DNA from: Williamsia sp. 1138
GTDB taxonomy: Bacteria; Actinomycetota; Actinomycetes; Mycobacteriales; Mycobacteriaceae
Length of the DNA: 64,000 bases
Reading direction: 5' to 3'
Assembly: GCF_002095435.2 (NCBI RefSeq)
Contig: NZ_MJEJ02000037.1
Coordinates: 79,711 to 143,710, forward strand
Positions 1 through 8,272 of the stretch are shown one piece after another. The notes beneath the pieces are model-generated. The model was given only the letters and a program-made list of their open reading frames with translations. It did not search any database and had not been told where the DNA came from. Position numbers and translations under genes: made by a program. How positions within the stretch are numbered: the stretch's first letter is position 1; each line of letters opens with the position of its first letter.

Positions 1-25
1 CCGAATTACCGGTAGGCTGCCGGAC

Positions 26-114
26 GGAGGATTCGCCTAGTGGCCTATGGCGCTCGCCTGGAACGCGGGTTGGGTTAATAGCCCTCAGGGGTTCGAATCC
101 CCTATCCTCCGCCA
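26..114 (+). tRNA. tRNA-Ser (anticodon GGA), CCA encoded
   Basis: The acceptor stem GGAGGAT (26-32) pairs exactly with ATCCTCC (104-110), followed by discriminator G and an encoded CCA. The anticodon arm is CTCGC / GCGGG around the loop CTGGAAC, giving anticodon GGA, which reads UCC and UCU serine codons. The long variable arm is typical of serine tRNAs and the T arm carries GTTCGAATC. A strong terminator follows 14 bases later, so this is a single-gene unit. Read by eye from sequence and base pairing. Confidence 0.96.
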
Positions 115-128
115 AAGGCAAGACCGGA

Positions 129-164
129 CCGGCGCACACGAGCAGTGTGCGCCGGTTTTTCTTT
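129..164 (+). terminator. Intrinsic terminator of tRNA-Ser(GGA)
   Basis: A perfect 11-bp stem (129-139 with 145-155) with a 5-base loop is followed by TTTTT, a C, and TTTT. This is a textbook Rho-independent terminator directly behind the tRNA and it separates the tRNA from lsr2. Confidence 0.93.
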
Positions 165-338
165 TCCCTCCCGCGAGGATCACCGCCACCTGCAGGCTTC
201 GAAAACGCATCTATCTACCGATTTCGGGAAAAGCAGTTCACCGTCGCACCGAAATAAGCGATCCTACGGAGCCTTTTGCTATAGTTCTGGCGTCTGAGAC
301 GAATACGTCCAACATGCGGCGCGAATAGTGGGGGCTCG

Positions 339-671
339 ATGGCAAGGAAACAGATCGTTCAATTCATCGACGACATCGACGGGAGCGTGCTCGACGACTT
401 CGTCACGGTCCGGTGGGCACTGGGCGACAAGCAGTACGAGTTCGACACGTCTCCGGAGCACGCCGACGAGTTCTACGAGTCGCTCGAGAAGTACGTTGCA
501 GTATCCCGCCGCGCCGACTCTGTTCGTCAGAGCCGCAACAGCTCTCGCACCGCCCAGCCCTCCCGGGATGTGTCCGTGATCCGGGAGTGGGCCCGCGCGA
601 ACGGTTACGAGGTCAATGCCCGTGGACGCCTCCCGGCCCAGATCATCGAAGCATTCGACGCCGCGAACTGA
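339..671 (+). CDS. lsr2: Lsr2 family nucleoid-associated protein
   Basis: This 110-residue protein matches the Lsr2 family in length and layout. An N-terminal dimerisation domain (about residues 1-60) begins MARKQIVQFIDDIDG, a basic Ser/Arg-rich linker covers about 57-78, and a C-terminal DNA-binding domain ends in the AT-hook-like RGR at residues 95-97. Lsr2 is the actinobacterial functional analogue of H-NS; it bridges DNA and silences AT-rich and horizontally acquired genes. The ATG at 339 gives the canonical N-terminus. The gene ends 4 bases before the stop of the convergent antiporter gene, leaving no room for a separate terminator. Some actinobacteria carry several lsr2 paralogues, so whether this is the main copy cannot be told from the window. 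Confidence 0.95.
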   Translation: MARKQIVQFIDDIDGSVLDDFVTVRWALGDKQYEFDTSPEHADEFYESLEKYVAVSRRADSVRQSRNSSRTAQPSRDVSVIREWARANGYEVNARGRLPAQIIEAFDAAN

Positions 672-675
672 GTGA

Positions 676-2397
676 TCAAAGTCGACTCTCCAGGCGCGCC
701 GACAGGCCGGCCTCCTGGAGATCGAGCCGCTCGAGCATCGCGCGGACGGCTTCATCGTCGATGTCGCCTGCGTCCCGACTGTCGATGAGCGCGTCTCGTT
801 GTGCCTGCAGCACACGCCGATACAGCGTCGCGAAGGTCTCGGCCCGTTCTGTGTGCGCTTCGGGATCCGGCATCTGTTCGGCGTCGCGCGACTGCCTCGC
901 GACCGTGGTGCGGATGTAGTCCACGGTGGAGGAGTCGAGACCGTCCGGCGGCGCGGCGACAAAGTCCTCGATAACGCCATCCGACGCGAAGTGCACGATG
1001 CTCTCAGCTTTCGACGTCTCCCGCTGGACGTACCGTTCTTCTTCTTCCGAGTGCAGATGGAGTCTGGCGATCATCCACGGCAGCGTGGTGCCCTGGATCA
1101 AGATCGTCCCCACAGCCACCACGAACGCGATCGCCTGGATCGCCGATCGCTCCGGGAACGGTTCTCCGGACTCAAGCGTCGCCGGTATGCCCGATGCGGC
1201 AGCCAAGGTCACCACCCCACGCATGCCGGTCCACGAAACCACCAGGCTTTCCTGAAAAGTCAGTTTTCTGCGGTCGATCTTGTCCCGCCACGACTTCATC
1301 CTCTGACCGGCGCGGCGCGGAGGCCTGTCGGGCTTGTCGGCCGCTTTCTTTCGCGGACGAGGTGCCCGCGGACCGGCAGAGATCTCCATTTCCGCCGCAG
1401 TGCTCGACATGTGACTACTCAGCAACCCACGACCGAACATGAGGAACACGCAGAGCGGCCGGATCACGAGAACCACGAACAGGACGACCACCGATGCGAC
1501 GGCGACCCCCACCAGCGATTCCCGCGCCTCCCGCAGGTCGTCGATGATGAACCGCAGCTGTAATCCGATGTAGGCGAACACAAACGCCTCGAGCAGGACA
1601 TCCACCGAGTTCCACACGTACCGCTCTTGCAACCTGGTCTGGTAGCCGGCGTGCACCGATCCCGACCCCACCACGAATCCTGCGATCACGACGGCCAGCA
1701 CGCCCGAAGCGTGCAGGTGCTCGGCGGCAACGAAAGCCGCGAACGGCACCACGAACCCGAGAACCGTTTCCAGTGCCGGATTCTTGAGGTGCCTGCGTAT
1801 CCAGAGCGTCCCGAATCCCATGACCACACCCACGATGGGCCCGAGCACCGCGTTGTAGCCGAAGAGCAGCAACGGGTTACCGATGAACGAGTGCGTGCCT
1901 GCGATCTGTGACACCGCAATCGCGAACAGTGACAGTGCGGCAGCGTCGTTCACCAGTGACTCACCGGTGAGGATCGCCATGACCCGCTTGGGCAGACCCA
2001 ACTTGCGCCCGATCGCCACCGCTGTCACGGCATCGGGTGGCGCGACGATCGCGCCGAGCAACAACGCCAGCAAGAACGTGAACTCCGGGATGAACAGCGT
2101 CGCCACCAAACCCACGGTGAAGGCGGTGACCACCACCATCGCGACGCCGAGACCCAGAATCGGTTTGATGTTGCGCAGAAAGCTGGGGAACGAGAAATTC
2201 AGCGCCGCCGAATACAACAGCGGAGGCAACACCACAGTGAGCAGGATGTGCGACTCCAGCTCGACTCGGGGCAGGCCAGGAATGAACGAGATGAGCAGTC
2301 CGACCACCAGGATGATCAAGGCCGGCTGCATGCCACGGCGATCTGCAAAGGCGGTGACGATAACGGCGCCCACCAGCACCAGAAGGAGCAGTTCCAT
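676..2397 (-). CDS. Na+/H+ antiporter, CPA1 (NhaP/NHE-like) family
   Basis: A 573-residue protein with about 10-12 hydrophobic segments in its first 420 residues. The CPA1 signatures are visible: GAIVAPPDAVTAVAI (about 115-129, with D122) and TGESLVNDAAALS (about 144-156, with the N150-D151 pair that forms the ion-binding site in this family). A long hydrophilic C-terminal tail (about 430-573) is probably cytoplasmic and regulatory. Expected role: exchange of external protons for internal Na+ or K+ in pH and salt homeostasis. It is a single gene divergent from the XRE/ImmA gene and convergent with lsr2. Ion specificity cannot be read from sequence. Confidence 0.9.
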   Translation of the reverse strand: MELLLLVLVGAVIVTAFADRRGMQPALIILVVGLLISFIPGLPRVELESHILLTVVLPPLLYSAALNFSFPSFLRNIKPILGLGVAMVVVTAFTVGLVATLFIPEFTFLLALLLGAIVAPPDAVTAVAIGRKLGLPKRVMAILTGESLVNDAAALSLFAIAVSQIAGTHSFIGNPLLLFGYNAVLGPIVGVVMGFGTLWIRRHLKNPALETVLGFVVPFAAFVAAEHLHASGVLAVVIAGFVVGSGSVHAGYQTRLQERYVWNSVDVLLEAFVFAYIGLQLRFIIDDLREARESLVGVAVASVVVLFVVLVIRPLCVFLMFGRGLLSSHMSSTAAEMEISAGPRAPRPRKKAADKPDRPPRRAGQRMKSWRDKIDRRKLTFQESLVVSWTGMRGVVTLAAASGIPATLESGEPFPERSAIQAIAFVVAVGTILIQGTTLPWMIARLHLHSEEEERYVQRETSKAESIVHFASDGVIEDFVAAPPDGLDSSTVDYIRTTVARQSRDAEQMPDPEAHTERAETFATLYRRVLQAQRDALIDSRDAGDIDDEAVRAMLERLDLQEAGLSARLESRL

Positions 2398-2551
2398 GGC
2401 CGGATTGTGTCAGCTGGGGTGGGTTTTCGCTGGGTGTCCACTTCAAGGCCCCGACGGATCCGATCGACCTCGCGGCGCGTCCAATCAGCATGGCCCAACC
2501 ACCCCGAGTCGCCCTGGCGCTGCTGGCGGTTCTGAAGAATGTCCGCGCAGG

Positions 2552-2566
2552 TTGCGAAAATCGCAA
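2552..2566. promoter_or_regulatory. Perfect inverted repeat, candidate operator of the XRE regulator
   Basis: TTGCGA-AAA-TCGCAA is a perfect 6-bp inverted repeat lying 23 bases before the chosen ATG (2589) of the XRE/ImmA gene. TTGCGA could also act as a -35 box, with CATACC (2574-2579) as a weak -10 16 bases later. That would put the transcription start close to 2589 and suggest a leaderless mRNA. Autorepression by the downstream helix-turn-helix protein is an inference. Confidence 0.5.
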
Positions 2567-2588
2567 GTCTGCGCATACCGTGAACAAG

Positions 2589-3701
2589 ATGGGTGACAGT
2601 CTGGGCGAACGGGTACGAGCAGCAATGTCTGCCCGTGGACTCACGCAATCGGAGCTCGGCAGAAGGATCGACCTCGAACCGACCAAACTCTCCAAGTCTC
2701 TGTCAGGCAGTCGCCGCTTCACCTCGCTCGAGTTGGCCAAGATCGCGACTTCCTGCGGAGTGACTGTCGATGACCTCCTGGGAGTGGAACGCCCCACCGC
2801 GGCGATCGCCGCTCGGGTCGCTGCATCTGACGAACCCATTTCCGTGACTTCAGCAATGAAGCAGGCCGAGCGCTACGCACAGCGTCGTGAGGATCTGGCG
2901 TATCTCGGCTACCCGTTGACCCCGAAGCACGGCGAAGTACCGAGGTTCTCCGGACTCATGTACCACCAGGGACAAAAACTGGCGGAATGGGCGCTTGCGC
3001 AGGTCCGTGAATGGGATCTGGATATCCGAACCCGAGACCTTGCGAGCGTTGTCGAAGACGTGTTCTCGGTCGACGTCGCAGTTGTTGAGCTGGATGGAAA
3101 GTTCGACGGTATCGCTTGGCAGAGCCATAACTCTCGCCTGATTTTGATCAGCACGTCATCCGTTCCTGGGCGGCAGCGCTTTACCTTGGCCCACGAGCTC
3201 GGACATCTGCTCGCAAACGACGCGCAACACCAAACAAGTGTGGATGTCGACATTCACGACAAAGAGCACAAGAAGCTGAACTCCGAGATTCGCGCGAACG
3301 CATTCTCCGCGTCCTTTCTGATGCCGGTGGACGTGCTCCAAGAAGCTGCGGCAACCAGCCTCACCCGAGAATCTTTCGCCGACCTATCCTGCTCGCTGTC
3401 AGTATCTCCCAGCTCGCTCGCCTATCGGATGAACAACCTCAGTTTGATAGACGAGCAGGCATGCGCGTCGTTCGGCCGGCTCACCGCGCCGGAAGCGGCA
3501 CGGATCGCTGACCGTACCGCAGAATTCGCCGAGTGGCTGGATGCCAGCCGCAGGACCCGTGTTCCGCAGACGCTGGTCCGCGACGCCTTCAGGGCTTACA
3601 CCGATGGGGCCACCACCCTGCGTCCGTACGCCAATCTCCTCGGCATGAATGTCGATGAGCTCCAGAATGATCTCGACGCACCCACCAACGAGTTCGCCTG
3701 A
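2589..3701 (+). CDS. XRE-family regulator fused to ImmA/IrrE-type zinc metallopeptidase
   Basis: A 370-residue protein. Residues about 4-65 form a Cro/C1-type helix-turn-helix (ERVRAAMSARGLTQSELGRRI... KLSKSLSGSRRF). The central part holds the zinc protease motif HELGH (H202-E203-L-G-H206), typical of ImmA/IrrE (COG2856). Such fusions regulate stress genes, mobile elements or toxin-antitoxin modules, often by cleaving a repressor or antitoxin. The ATG at 2589 is preferred over an in-frame ATG at 2490 because the upstream stretch contains a perfect palindrome; a GTG at 2580 is also possible. The PIN-domain gene starts 3 bases after its stop, so the two form an operon. Confidence 0.85.
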   Translation: MGDSLGERVRAAMSARGLTQSELGRRIDLEPTKLSKSLSGSRRFTSLELAKIATSCGVTVDDLLGVERPTAAIAARVAASDEPISVTSAMKQAERYAQRREDLAYLGYPLTPKHGEVPRFSGLMYHQGQKLAEWALAQVREWDLDIRTRDLASVVEDVFSVDVAVVELDGKFDGIAWQSHNSRLILISTSSVPGRQRFTLAHELGHLLANDAQHQTSVDVDIHDKEHKKLNSEIRANAFSASFLMPVDVLQEAAATSLTRESFADLSCSLSVSPSSLAYRMNNLSLIDEQACASFGRLTAPEAARIADRTAEFAEWLDASRRTRVPQTLVRDAFRAYTDGATTLRPYANLLGMNVDELQNDLDAPTNEFA

Positions 3702-3704
3702 ACC

Positions 3705-4601
3705 GTGGAAGAAGTCTTCTGGTTTCCCGACAACACTGTGCTGTGCAACTTCGGAATTGTCGATCGGCTGGACATCTTGCGTGACGTCCTTCGTCAGCGT
3801 GGGCGCTGGACAGAAGCCATAGCGGACGAGGTCGCCAATTCGAGCACTTTCATTCCGGCGTTGGAATCAATTTCGAAGGACGGCTGGCTTGCTGAACCAA
3901 TCGAAATCGTAGACCCCGAGCTGCAAAAGGCCGTTTCAATTACTCGCCGAGCTGTCTTCGACGGGACCGACGAACAACCACTGAAACACCTCGGCGAGGC
4001 GCAGACCTGCGTACTGATCCGTTCTTCTCCGAAGTTCAAGAGTTCCTACTGGATATCGGATGACAAATCAGCACTGCGATACGCCCGACACAGTGGGATA
4101 TCGACCCTCGAGACCGTTGATGTTGTTGGCATGGCGGTGATCGAAGGATGCCTGTCCGCAGAAAAAGGCTTCGAGCTGATGCTAGAAATGGTGCAGGCCG
4201 GCCAGCATCCGCGGCTCCCGATTACTGCTGCCGATCTACTCCGCCGAGACTCTCACGACTTCAGTCGCCAGGTTCCTCCGGCCGCGCCTTGGACGGTTGC
4301 ACCCGCTTGGGTTCTCCCGGCATCTTCGGGTAGCTCGGTGGGTAGGGCATGTCCCCCAGCCCGTCGCGCTCGTCCCGTTCGACGAGTTCGATCAGGGAAT
4401 CGAGACTGCCGCGGCGCGAATCGATGTCGGACATCGGATCGCCGCGCCGCTCCAGTAGGGCCGGAACGGTGGCGATGGTGCAGTCCAGCGGGTCGACGTC
4501 GACCAGCTCGTCCCAGCTCACCGGGGTGGAGACGGTCGCGGTTGGGGTCCGCCGTACCGAATAGCCGGCGGCGATGGTGCGATCGCGGGCGTTCTGGTTG
4601 A
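3705..4601 (+). CDS. PIN-like domain protein, probable nuclease or toxin partner, with run-on 3' end
   Basis: GTG start 3 bases after the XRE/ImmA stop. Residues about 5-165 resemble a PIN domain of the DUF3368-like type: FPDNTVLCNF (D9), E42, LGEAQTCVLI (E98) and WISDDKSALRYA (D119, D120), followed by the helix VVGMAVIEGCLSAEKG. PIN domains are metal-dependent RNases found in toxin-antitoxin systems, and an Xre-COG2856 plus PIN arrangement is a predicted module of that kind. The frame stays open for about 112 more residues, lying antisense to the 3' end of the convergent Prim-PolC-like gene from 4261 on. That Arg/Pro-rich tail looks like an antisense shadow, so the functional protein may be about 185 residues with a lost stop codon. 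Confidence 0.7.
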   Translation: MEEVFWFPDNTVLCNFGIVDRLDILRDVLRQRGRWTEAIADEVANSSTFIPALESISKDGWLAEPIEIVDPELQKAVSITRRAVFDGTDEQPLKHLGEAQTCVLIRSSPKFKSSYWISDDKSALRYARHSGISTLETVDVVGMAVIEGCLSAEKGFELMLEMVQAGQHPRLPITAADLLRRDSHDFSRQVPPAAPWTVAPAWVLPASSGSSVGRACPPARRARPVRRVRSGNRDCRGANRCRTSDRRAAPVGPERWRWCSPAGRRRPARPSSPGWRRSRLGSAVPNSRRRWCDRGRSG

Positions 4602-5301
4602 AGTCGATGAAGATCCGCTCCCCGCGCTCTTCCTTCCACCACGAGGTCGTGATCGCCGAGTTGTCACGACGTTCCAGCTCGCGGGCCAACGCGATCACCG
4701 CACGCCGGGCCACGATGAAATCCCACCTCGGTTCAATGGGCACATACACGTGCAGTCCGCGGCCGCCTGAGGTCTTGGGGTAGCCGTGCAGCCCGAGTTC
4801 GTCGAGCAGCGGCCGCAACACCTCGAGTGCAACTCGGCGGGCATCGGAGAAGTCGGTCCCCGGTTGGGGATCGAGATCGATGCGCAACTGGTCCGGATGG
4901 TCGTTGTCCGGTGCGATGGTCGGCCACGGGTGGAACGTGACCGTGCCCAGGTTGGCTGCCCAGACGATGTCCGGGGCGCTGGTGGTGCGGATGGCGTCGG
5001 CCTTGCGTCCGGACGGGAAGGTGATCGACGTCGACTGCACGTGCTCAGGACGTTTCGCCGCAACCCGCTTCTGATAGATCTCCTCCCCCTCGATGCCGTC
5101 GGGGAACCGCTGCAGAAAAGTCGGCCGGTCCCGAAGTGCGTTCAGTAATGCACCATCGAGAGCAACGGTTCGGTAGTACTCGACCAGATCTCTTTTGCGT
5201 CCACCGTTTTCGCCGAGCTGTGGAAAGTAGATCTTGTCGGGGTTGGACAACCGCACGGCGGTACCGTCGACGTCGAGTTCCTCCGCGGGTGATCTGGCCA
5301 T
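4261..5301 (-). CDS. LigD-type primase-polymerase domain protein (Prim-PolC / PolD1-like)
   Basis: A 346-residue stand-alone archaeo-eukaryotic primase domain like the polymerase part of LigD. Catalytic acids appear as RIDLDP (D142, D144) and FIDFNQN (D233); SGGRGLH (178-184) contributes to nucleotide binding. The length equals that of mycobacterial PolD1/Prim-PolC (Rv3730c type), which works with LigC in excision-repair gap filling. The ATG at 5301 shares one base with the TGA of ligC (TGATG), showing translational coupling. No nuclease or ligase domain is fused. The 3' part overlaps the open frame of the convergent PIN gene. Confidence 0.9.
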   Translation of the reverse strand: MARSPAEELDVDGTAVRLSNPDKIYFPQLGENGGRKRDLVEYYRTVALDGALLNALRDRPTFLQRFPDGIEGEEIYQKRVAAKRPEHVQSTSITFPSGRKADAIRTTSAPDIVWAANLGTVTFHPWPTIAPDNDHPDQLRIDLDPQPGTDFSDARRVALEVLRPLLDELGLHGYPKTSGGRGLHVYVPIEPRWDFIVARRAVIALARELERRDNSAITTSWWKEERGERIFIDFNQNARDRTIAAGYSVRRTPTATVSTPVSWDELVDVDPLDCTIATVPALLERRGDPMSDIDSRRGSLDSLIELVERDERDGLGDMPYPPSYPKMPGEPKRVQPSKARPEEPGD

Positions 5302-6341
5302 CAGTCCTGCCCCTCCAACACGTCGAAGAGATCGTAGGTCAAGGGGACCTCGAGCTGCTCGTAGCCGCAACTCTCGGGGTCGCGGTCCGGACGCCACCGC
5401 ACGAACTGCACGGTGTGCCGAAAGCGCGGCCCTTCCATCTGGTCGTAACCGACTTCGACCACGAGTTCCGGCCTGATCGGGATCCACTGCGAGGACCCTT
5501 TCTCTTTCCACCGGCTCGGCTCGCCTTCTGCGACGTTGTCGGGGTCCAGTCGCATCGGTTCGAGCAGCTTCTGCAGTTCGATCCGCTTCGCGTCGGAGAA
5601 CGCACCCGCACCACCGACCATGCGTAGATCGCCGTCGGCGTACAGACCCAGCAGCATCGACCCCAGTCCGGTGCCGCTCTTGTGCACGCGGTAGCCGATC
5701 ACCACGCAATCGGCGCTGCGTTTGTGCTTGACCTTGATCATCTCCCGCTTGCCGGGCACATAGAGTCCGTCGAGGCGCTTGCTCACCACCCCGTCGAGCC
5801 CGGCTCCCTCGAACTCGGAGAACCAGTTCTGGGCCAGGTCGGCATCGGTGGTCACCCGGCTCACGCGGCACCGGCCGGCACCCGGAATGGATTCGAGCAG
5901 CGCTTCGCGGCGCGCCGAAAACGGCTCCCGTGTCAGATCCTTGCCGCGAGCTGCCAGTGCGTCGAACCCGATGAACATCGCCGGCGTCTGTTCGGCGAGC
6001 ATGGTCACCCGGGACTTCGCCGGGTGGATCCGGACCGAGAGGGCGTCCCAGCTCAGTCGACGGACCCCGTCGAACACCGCCTGCACCCCGATCTCACCGT
6101 CGACGACGACCTTGTCCGGCAGCTCATCTCGCGCCGCCTCGACCAATTCCGGGAAGTACCGGCCCAGGTCCTTGCCACCGCGGGAGCCGATGACCACCTC
6201 GTCGCCATCACGAAAGATGATCGCTCTGAACCCGTCCCACTTGGGTTCGTGCGACCACACCGCGGCGCCCGTCTCATCCGGGATCCTGGCAGCAGCTTTT
6301 GCCAGCATCGGCGTCACCGGGGGCTTCACTGGTAGGTCCAC
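5301..6341 (-). CDS. ligC: ATP-dependent DNA ligase (LigC type)
   Basis: A 346-residue ligase with adenylation motif I EPKWDGFR (nucleophile K34), motif III-like FIGFDALA, motif IV LDGVVSKRLDG, motif V MIKVKHKRSADCVVIGY, and an OB-fold C-terminus (GSMLLGLYADGDLRMVGG). It seals nicks using ATP. Size and domain order fit mycobacterial LigC (Rv3731), not the three-domain LigD. I chose the GTG at 6341 because GGAAGGAT sits 8 bases upstream and the protein then begins VDLPV-PPV-PMLAK like its relatives; an in-frame GTG at 6359 has no Shine-Dalgarno. It is coupled to the downstream polymerase gene and divergent from gluQ, with starts 34 bases apart. Confidence 0.93.
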   Translation of the reverse strand: MDLPVKPPVTPMLAKAAARIPDETGAAVWSHEPKWDGFRAIIFRDGDEVVIGSRGGKDLGRYFPELVEAARDELPDKVVVDGEIGVQAVFDGVRRLSWDALSVRIHPAKSRVTMLAEQTPAMFIGFDALAARGKDLTREPFSARREALLESIPGAGRCRVSRVTTDADLAQNWFSEFEGAGLDGVVSKRLDGLYVPGKREMIKVKHKRSADCVVIGYRVHKSGTGLGSMLLGLYADGDLRMVGGAGAFSDAKRIELQKLLEPMRLDPDNVAEGEPSRWKEKGSSQWIPIRPELVVEVGYDQMEGPRFRHTVQFVRWRPDRDPESCGYEQLEVPLTYDLFDVLEGQD

Positions 6342-6375
6342 GATGTTCCATCCTTCCACTTGTAGGCTCGGTGCC

Positions 6376-7326
6376 GTGGAGAAACGCCCCGCCGGACGCT
6401 ACGCGCCGTCACCGTCGGGAGACCTGCACCTCGGAAACCTGCGGACGGCCTTGCTGGCCTGGATGTTTGCGCGCACCACCGATCGTGCCTTCATGATGCG
6501 AGTAGAAGATCTCGACCGGGTCCGCGCAGGATCGGAGCAACGCCAGCTCGATGATCTCGCGACGCTCGGGATCGACTGGGACCCGCCGGTGATGCGGCAG
6601 TCGCAGCGACTGCCCCACTACGACGCCGTCATCAGCGACCTCGGCGAGCGCGGCCTGACCTACGAGTGCTTCTGCACCCGACGCGAGATACTCGAAGCAC
6701 CGACCGCGCCGCACGCCGCAGCAGGTGCATACCCGGGGACCTGCCGCGACCTGAGCACCTCCGCTCGCCAGGCGAAGATCGACGCCGGCAGGCCCCCTGC
6801 GATCAGACTGCGCTGCGAGCGTGGCGAGTTCACGGTCACCGACATGGTCAAGGGTGCGTACACAGGTGTCGTCGACGATTTCGTTCTCCGCCGGGGCGAC
6901 GGGATCGCCGCGTACAACCTCGCCGTCGTCGTCGACGACCACGCCCAGGGTGTCGACCAGGTGGTGCGTGGCGACGATCTTCTGAGTTCGGCCCCTCGAC
7001 AGAGCTATCTGGCGAGCCTGTTGGGACTTCCGGCCGTGACCTACGCCCACGTGCCGCTGGTTGTGAACACCGACGGGAAACGGCTGGCGAAACGGGACGG
7101 CGCCGTGACCCTCGACGAATTGACGGCGAAAGGCGTGGACGCGCACCAGGTCTTGTCACTGATCGCCGAATCGCTGGGGCTCGGTGCGCCGGGCGAGCAG
7201 GTCTCCGCACAAAAGATGCTCGGCCGGTTCGATCCGCGGACGCTGCCGAAGCATCCGTGGCGGGTCGAACCGGCCGAGCTGGTGGAGAAGATCAAGCGGC
7301 GACGGGAGCCACCGGCCCACCGGTGA
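6376..7326 (+). CDS. gluQ: Glutamyl-Q tRNA(Asp) synthetase
   Basis: A 316-residue truncated glutamyl-tRNA synthetase lacking the anticodon-binding domain. Class I signatures: PSPSGDLHLGN (the HIGH-like box, about 11-21) and KRLAKRDGA (the KMSKS-like box, about 235-243). Zinc ligands are C98, C100, Y119 and C123 (ECFC ... YPGTC). The enzyme attaches glutamate to the queuosine base at position 34 of tRNA-Asp, not to a tRNA 3' end. GTG start at 6376. Its last 35 bases overlap the convergent membrane-protein gene. A tgt-like gene lies 2 kb away, giving a functional link through queuosine, although that Tgt is atypical. Confidence 0.9.
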   Translation: MEKRPAGRYAPSPSGDLHLGNLRTALLAWMFARTTDRAFMMRVEDLDRVRAGSEQRQLDDLATLGIDWDPPVMRQSQRLPHYDAVISDLGERGLTYECFCTRREILEAPTAPHAAAGAYPGTCRDLSTSARQAKIDAGRPPAIRLRCERGEFTVTDMVKGAYTGVVDDFVLRRGDGIAAYNLAVVVDDHAQGVDQVVRGDDLLSSAPRQSYLASLLGLPAVTYAHVPLVVNTDGKRLAKRDGAVTLDELTAKGVDAHQVLSLIAESLGLGAPGEQVSAQKMLGRFDPRTLPKHPWRVEPAELVEKIKRRREPPAHR

Positions 7327-8272
7327 GCACGCGATACGCGTAGACACCGGCCAGCAAGGTCACCGGGATGGTGACGAGCAGACCGATGAGGCACAGGATC
7401 GCACCGCCGATGTTCAACAGGACACACACCAATGCCAGCGGGAGCAGCTGACCCACGTTGTCCGTCGTCAACTTGAAGCTCGCCTTGATCGCGGCGATCG
7501 GATCCAGATCACGATCGATCACGAATGTCAGCGAGTACCAGAGCAGGTAACCGGTGATCAGGACCGGGAGGAAGCAGAGTATGAACGCAACCGCGTTGAT
7601 CAAACCGACCAGGATGGCCACGGCAAAGACTGGGGCCAAGCTCTTGAATCTGAAGAAATCACCGAATCCGGGTTTCACACCGTCGGTTTCACTGAGCGCA
7701 CCGCGCGTGAACGCGGCCTGGAAGATGATCGACACGATGACCGAGACCAGCGAGCCGATGATGCTGAGGATCGAGAAGCTGGCGGCCACGGTCAGATCAT
7801 CCGAATTGGTGTATCGGTCCCAGCTGAACGCCGCATTGATCACGCCCGACACCACGACGGCGATGAGACACATGCCGATCCAGACGCCGGCATTGGCCTT
7901 GAAGCGGGCCCAGCCGTATCCGAGTGCGTCACCGACGCTCACCGTGGCGGGCTGACCGCCGTACCCGGGTTGTCCACCAAAACCTGGCTGACCCGGATCG
8001 CCGTAGGACGGCGGTGGGGGCGGCGGGAAGCCACCCGGACCCTGCCCCGGCGGCGGTGGATACCCGCCCTGCGGCGGCGGGTAGCTGCCCTGCGGTGGCG
8101 GATACCCGCCCGGCGGCGGGTAGCTGCCCTGTGGCGGCGGGTAGCTGCCTTGCCGCGGCGGGTAATTGCCCTCCTGCGGCGGATAACTGCCTGGAGGGGG
8201 CGGAGGCGGATTCGAGCCATCCGGCTTGTTCAGATTCGGTTCGTCGTCATTCGGAGGATAATTGCTGGTCAT
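7292..8272 (-). CDS. Multi-pass membrane protein with proline-rich N-terminal repeats
   Basis: A 326-residue protein. Residues about 1-115 are low-complexity, built from PPPQGSYPPP-like repeats and a Gly/Gln/Tyr segment. The rest has about 5-6 hydrophobic segments (IGMCLIAVVVSGVI; SILSIIGSLVSVIVSIIF; VFAVAILVGLINAVAFILCFLPVLITGYLLWY; LLPLALVCVLLNIGGAILCLIGLLVTIPV). This resembles membrane proteins of the glycerophosphoryl diester phosphodiesterase membrane-domain or DUF975 type; no enzymatic motif is visible. The ATG at 8272 has AGGGAG 5 bases upstream. The 3' end overlaps gluQ by 35 bases. Function unknown; the tail may bind cell-division or envelope partners. Confidence 0.8.
   Translation of the reverse strand: MTSNYPPNDDEPNLNKPDGSNPPPPPPGSYPPQEGNYPPRQGSYPPPQGSYPPPGGYPPPQGSYPPPQGGYPPPPGQGPGGFPPPPPPSYGDPGQPGFGGQPGYGGQPATVSVGDALGYGWARFKANAGVWIGMCLIAVVVSGVINAAFSWDRYTNSDDLTVAASFSILSIIGSLVSVIVSIIFQAAFTRGALSETDGVKPGFGDFFRFKSLAPVFAVAILVGLINAVAFILCFLPVLITGYLLWYSLTFVIDRDLDPIAAIKASFKLTTDNVGQLLPLALVCVLLNIGGAILCLIGLLVTIPVTLLAGVYAYRVLTGGPVAPVAA

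Noticed and set aside
26..338. tRNA-Ser(GGA) as an integration site for a mobile element next to lsr2 and the XRE/PIN genes
   Set aside because: No integrase, no second copy of the tRNA 3' end within the window and no phage genes; the tRNA is followed by a normal terminator.
279..980. Minus-strand open frame over lsr2
   Set aside because: lsr2 on the plus strand is a full-length family member with the RGR motif; the reverse frame is Arg/Ser-rich without similarity.
5302..5871. Longer start of the Prim-PolC-like protein, up to 190 residues upstream
   Set aside because: That stretch is an out-of-frame reading of ligC. The ATG at 5301 overlaps the ligC stop and gives the normal family length.
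8020..8220. Regular short repeats resembling a repeat array
   Set aside because: They are codons for PPPQGSYPPP repeats in a membrane protein tail; units are short and have no unique spacers, so this is not a CRISPR.
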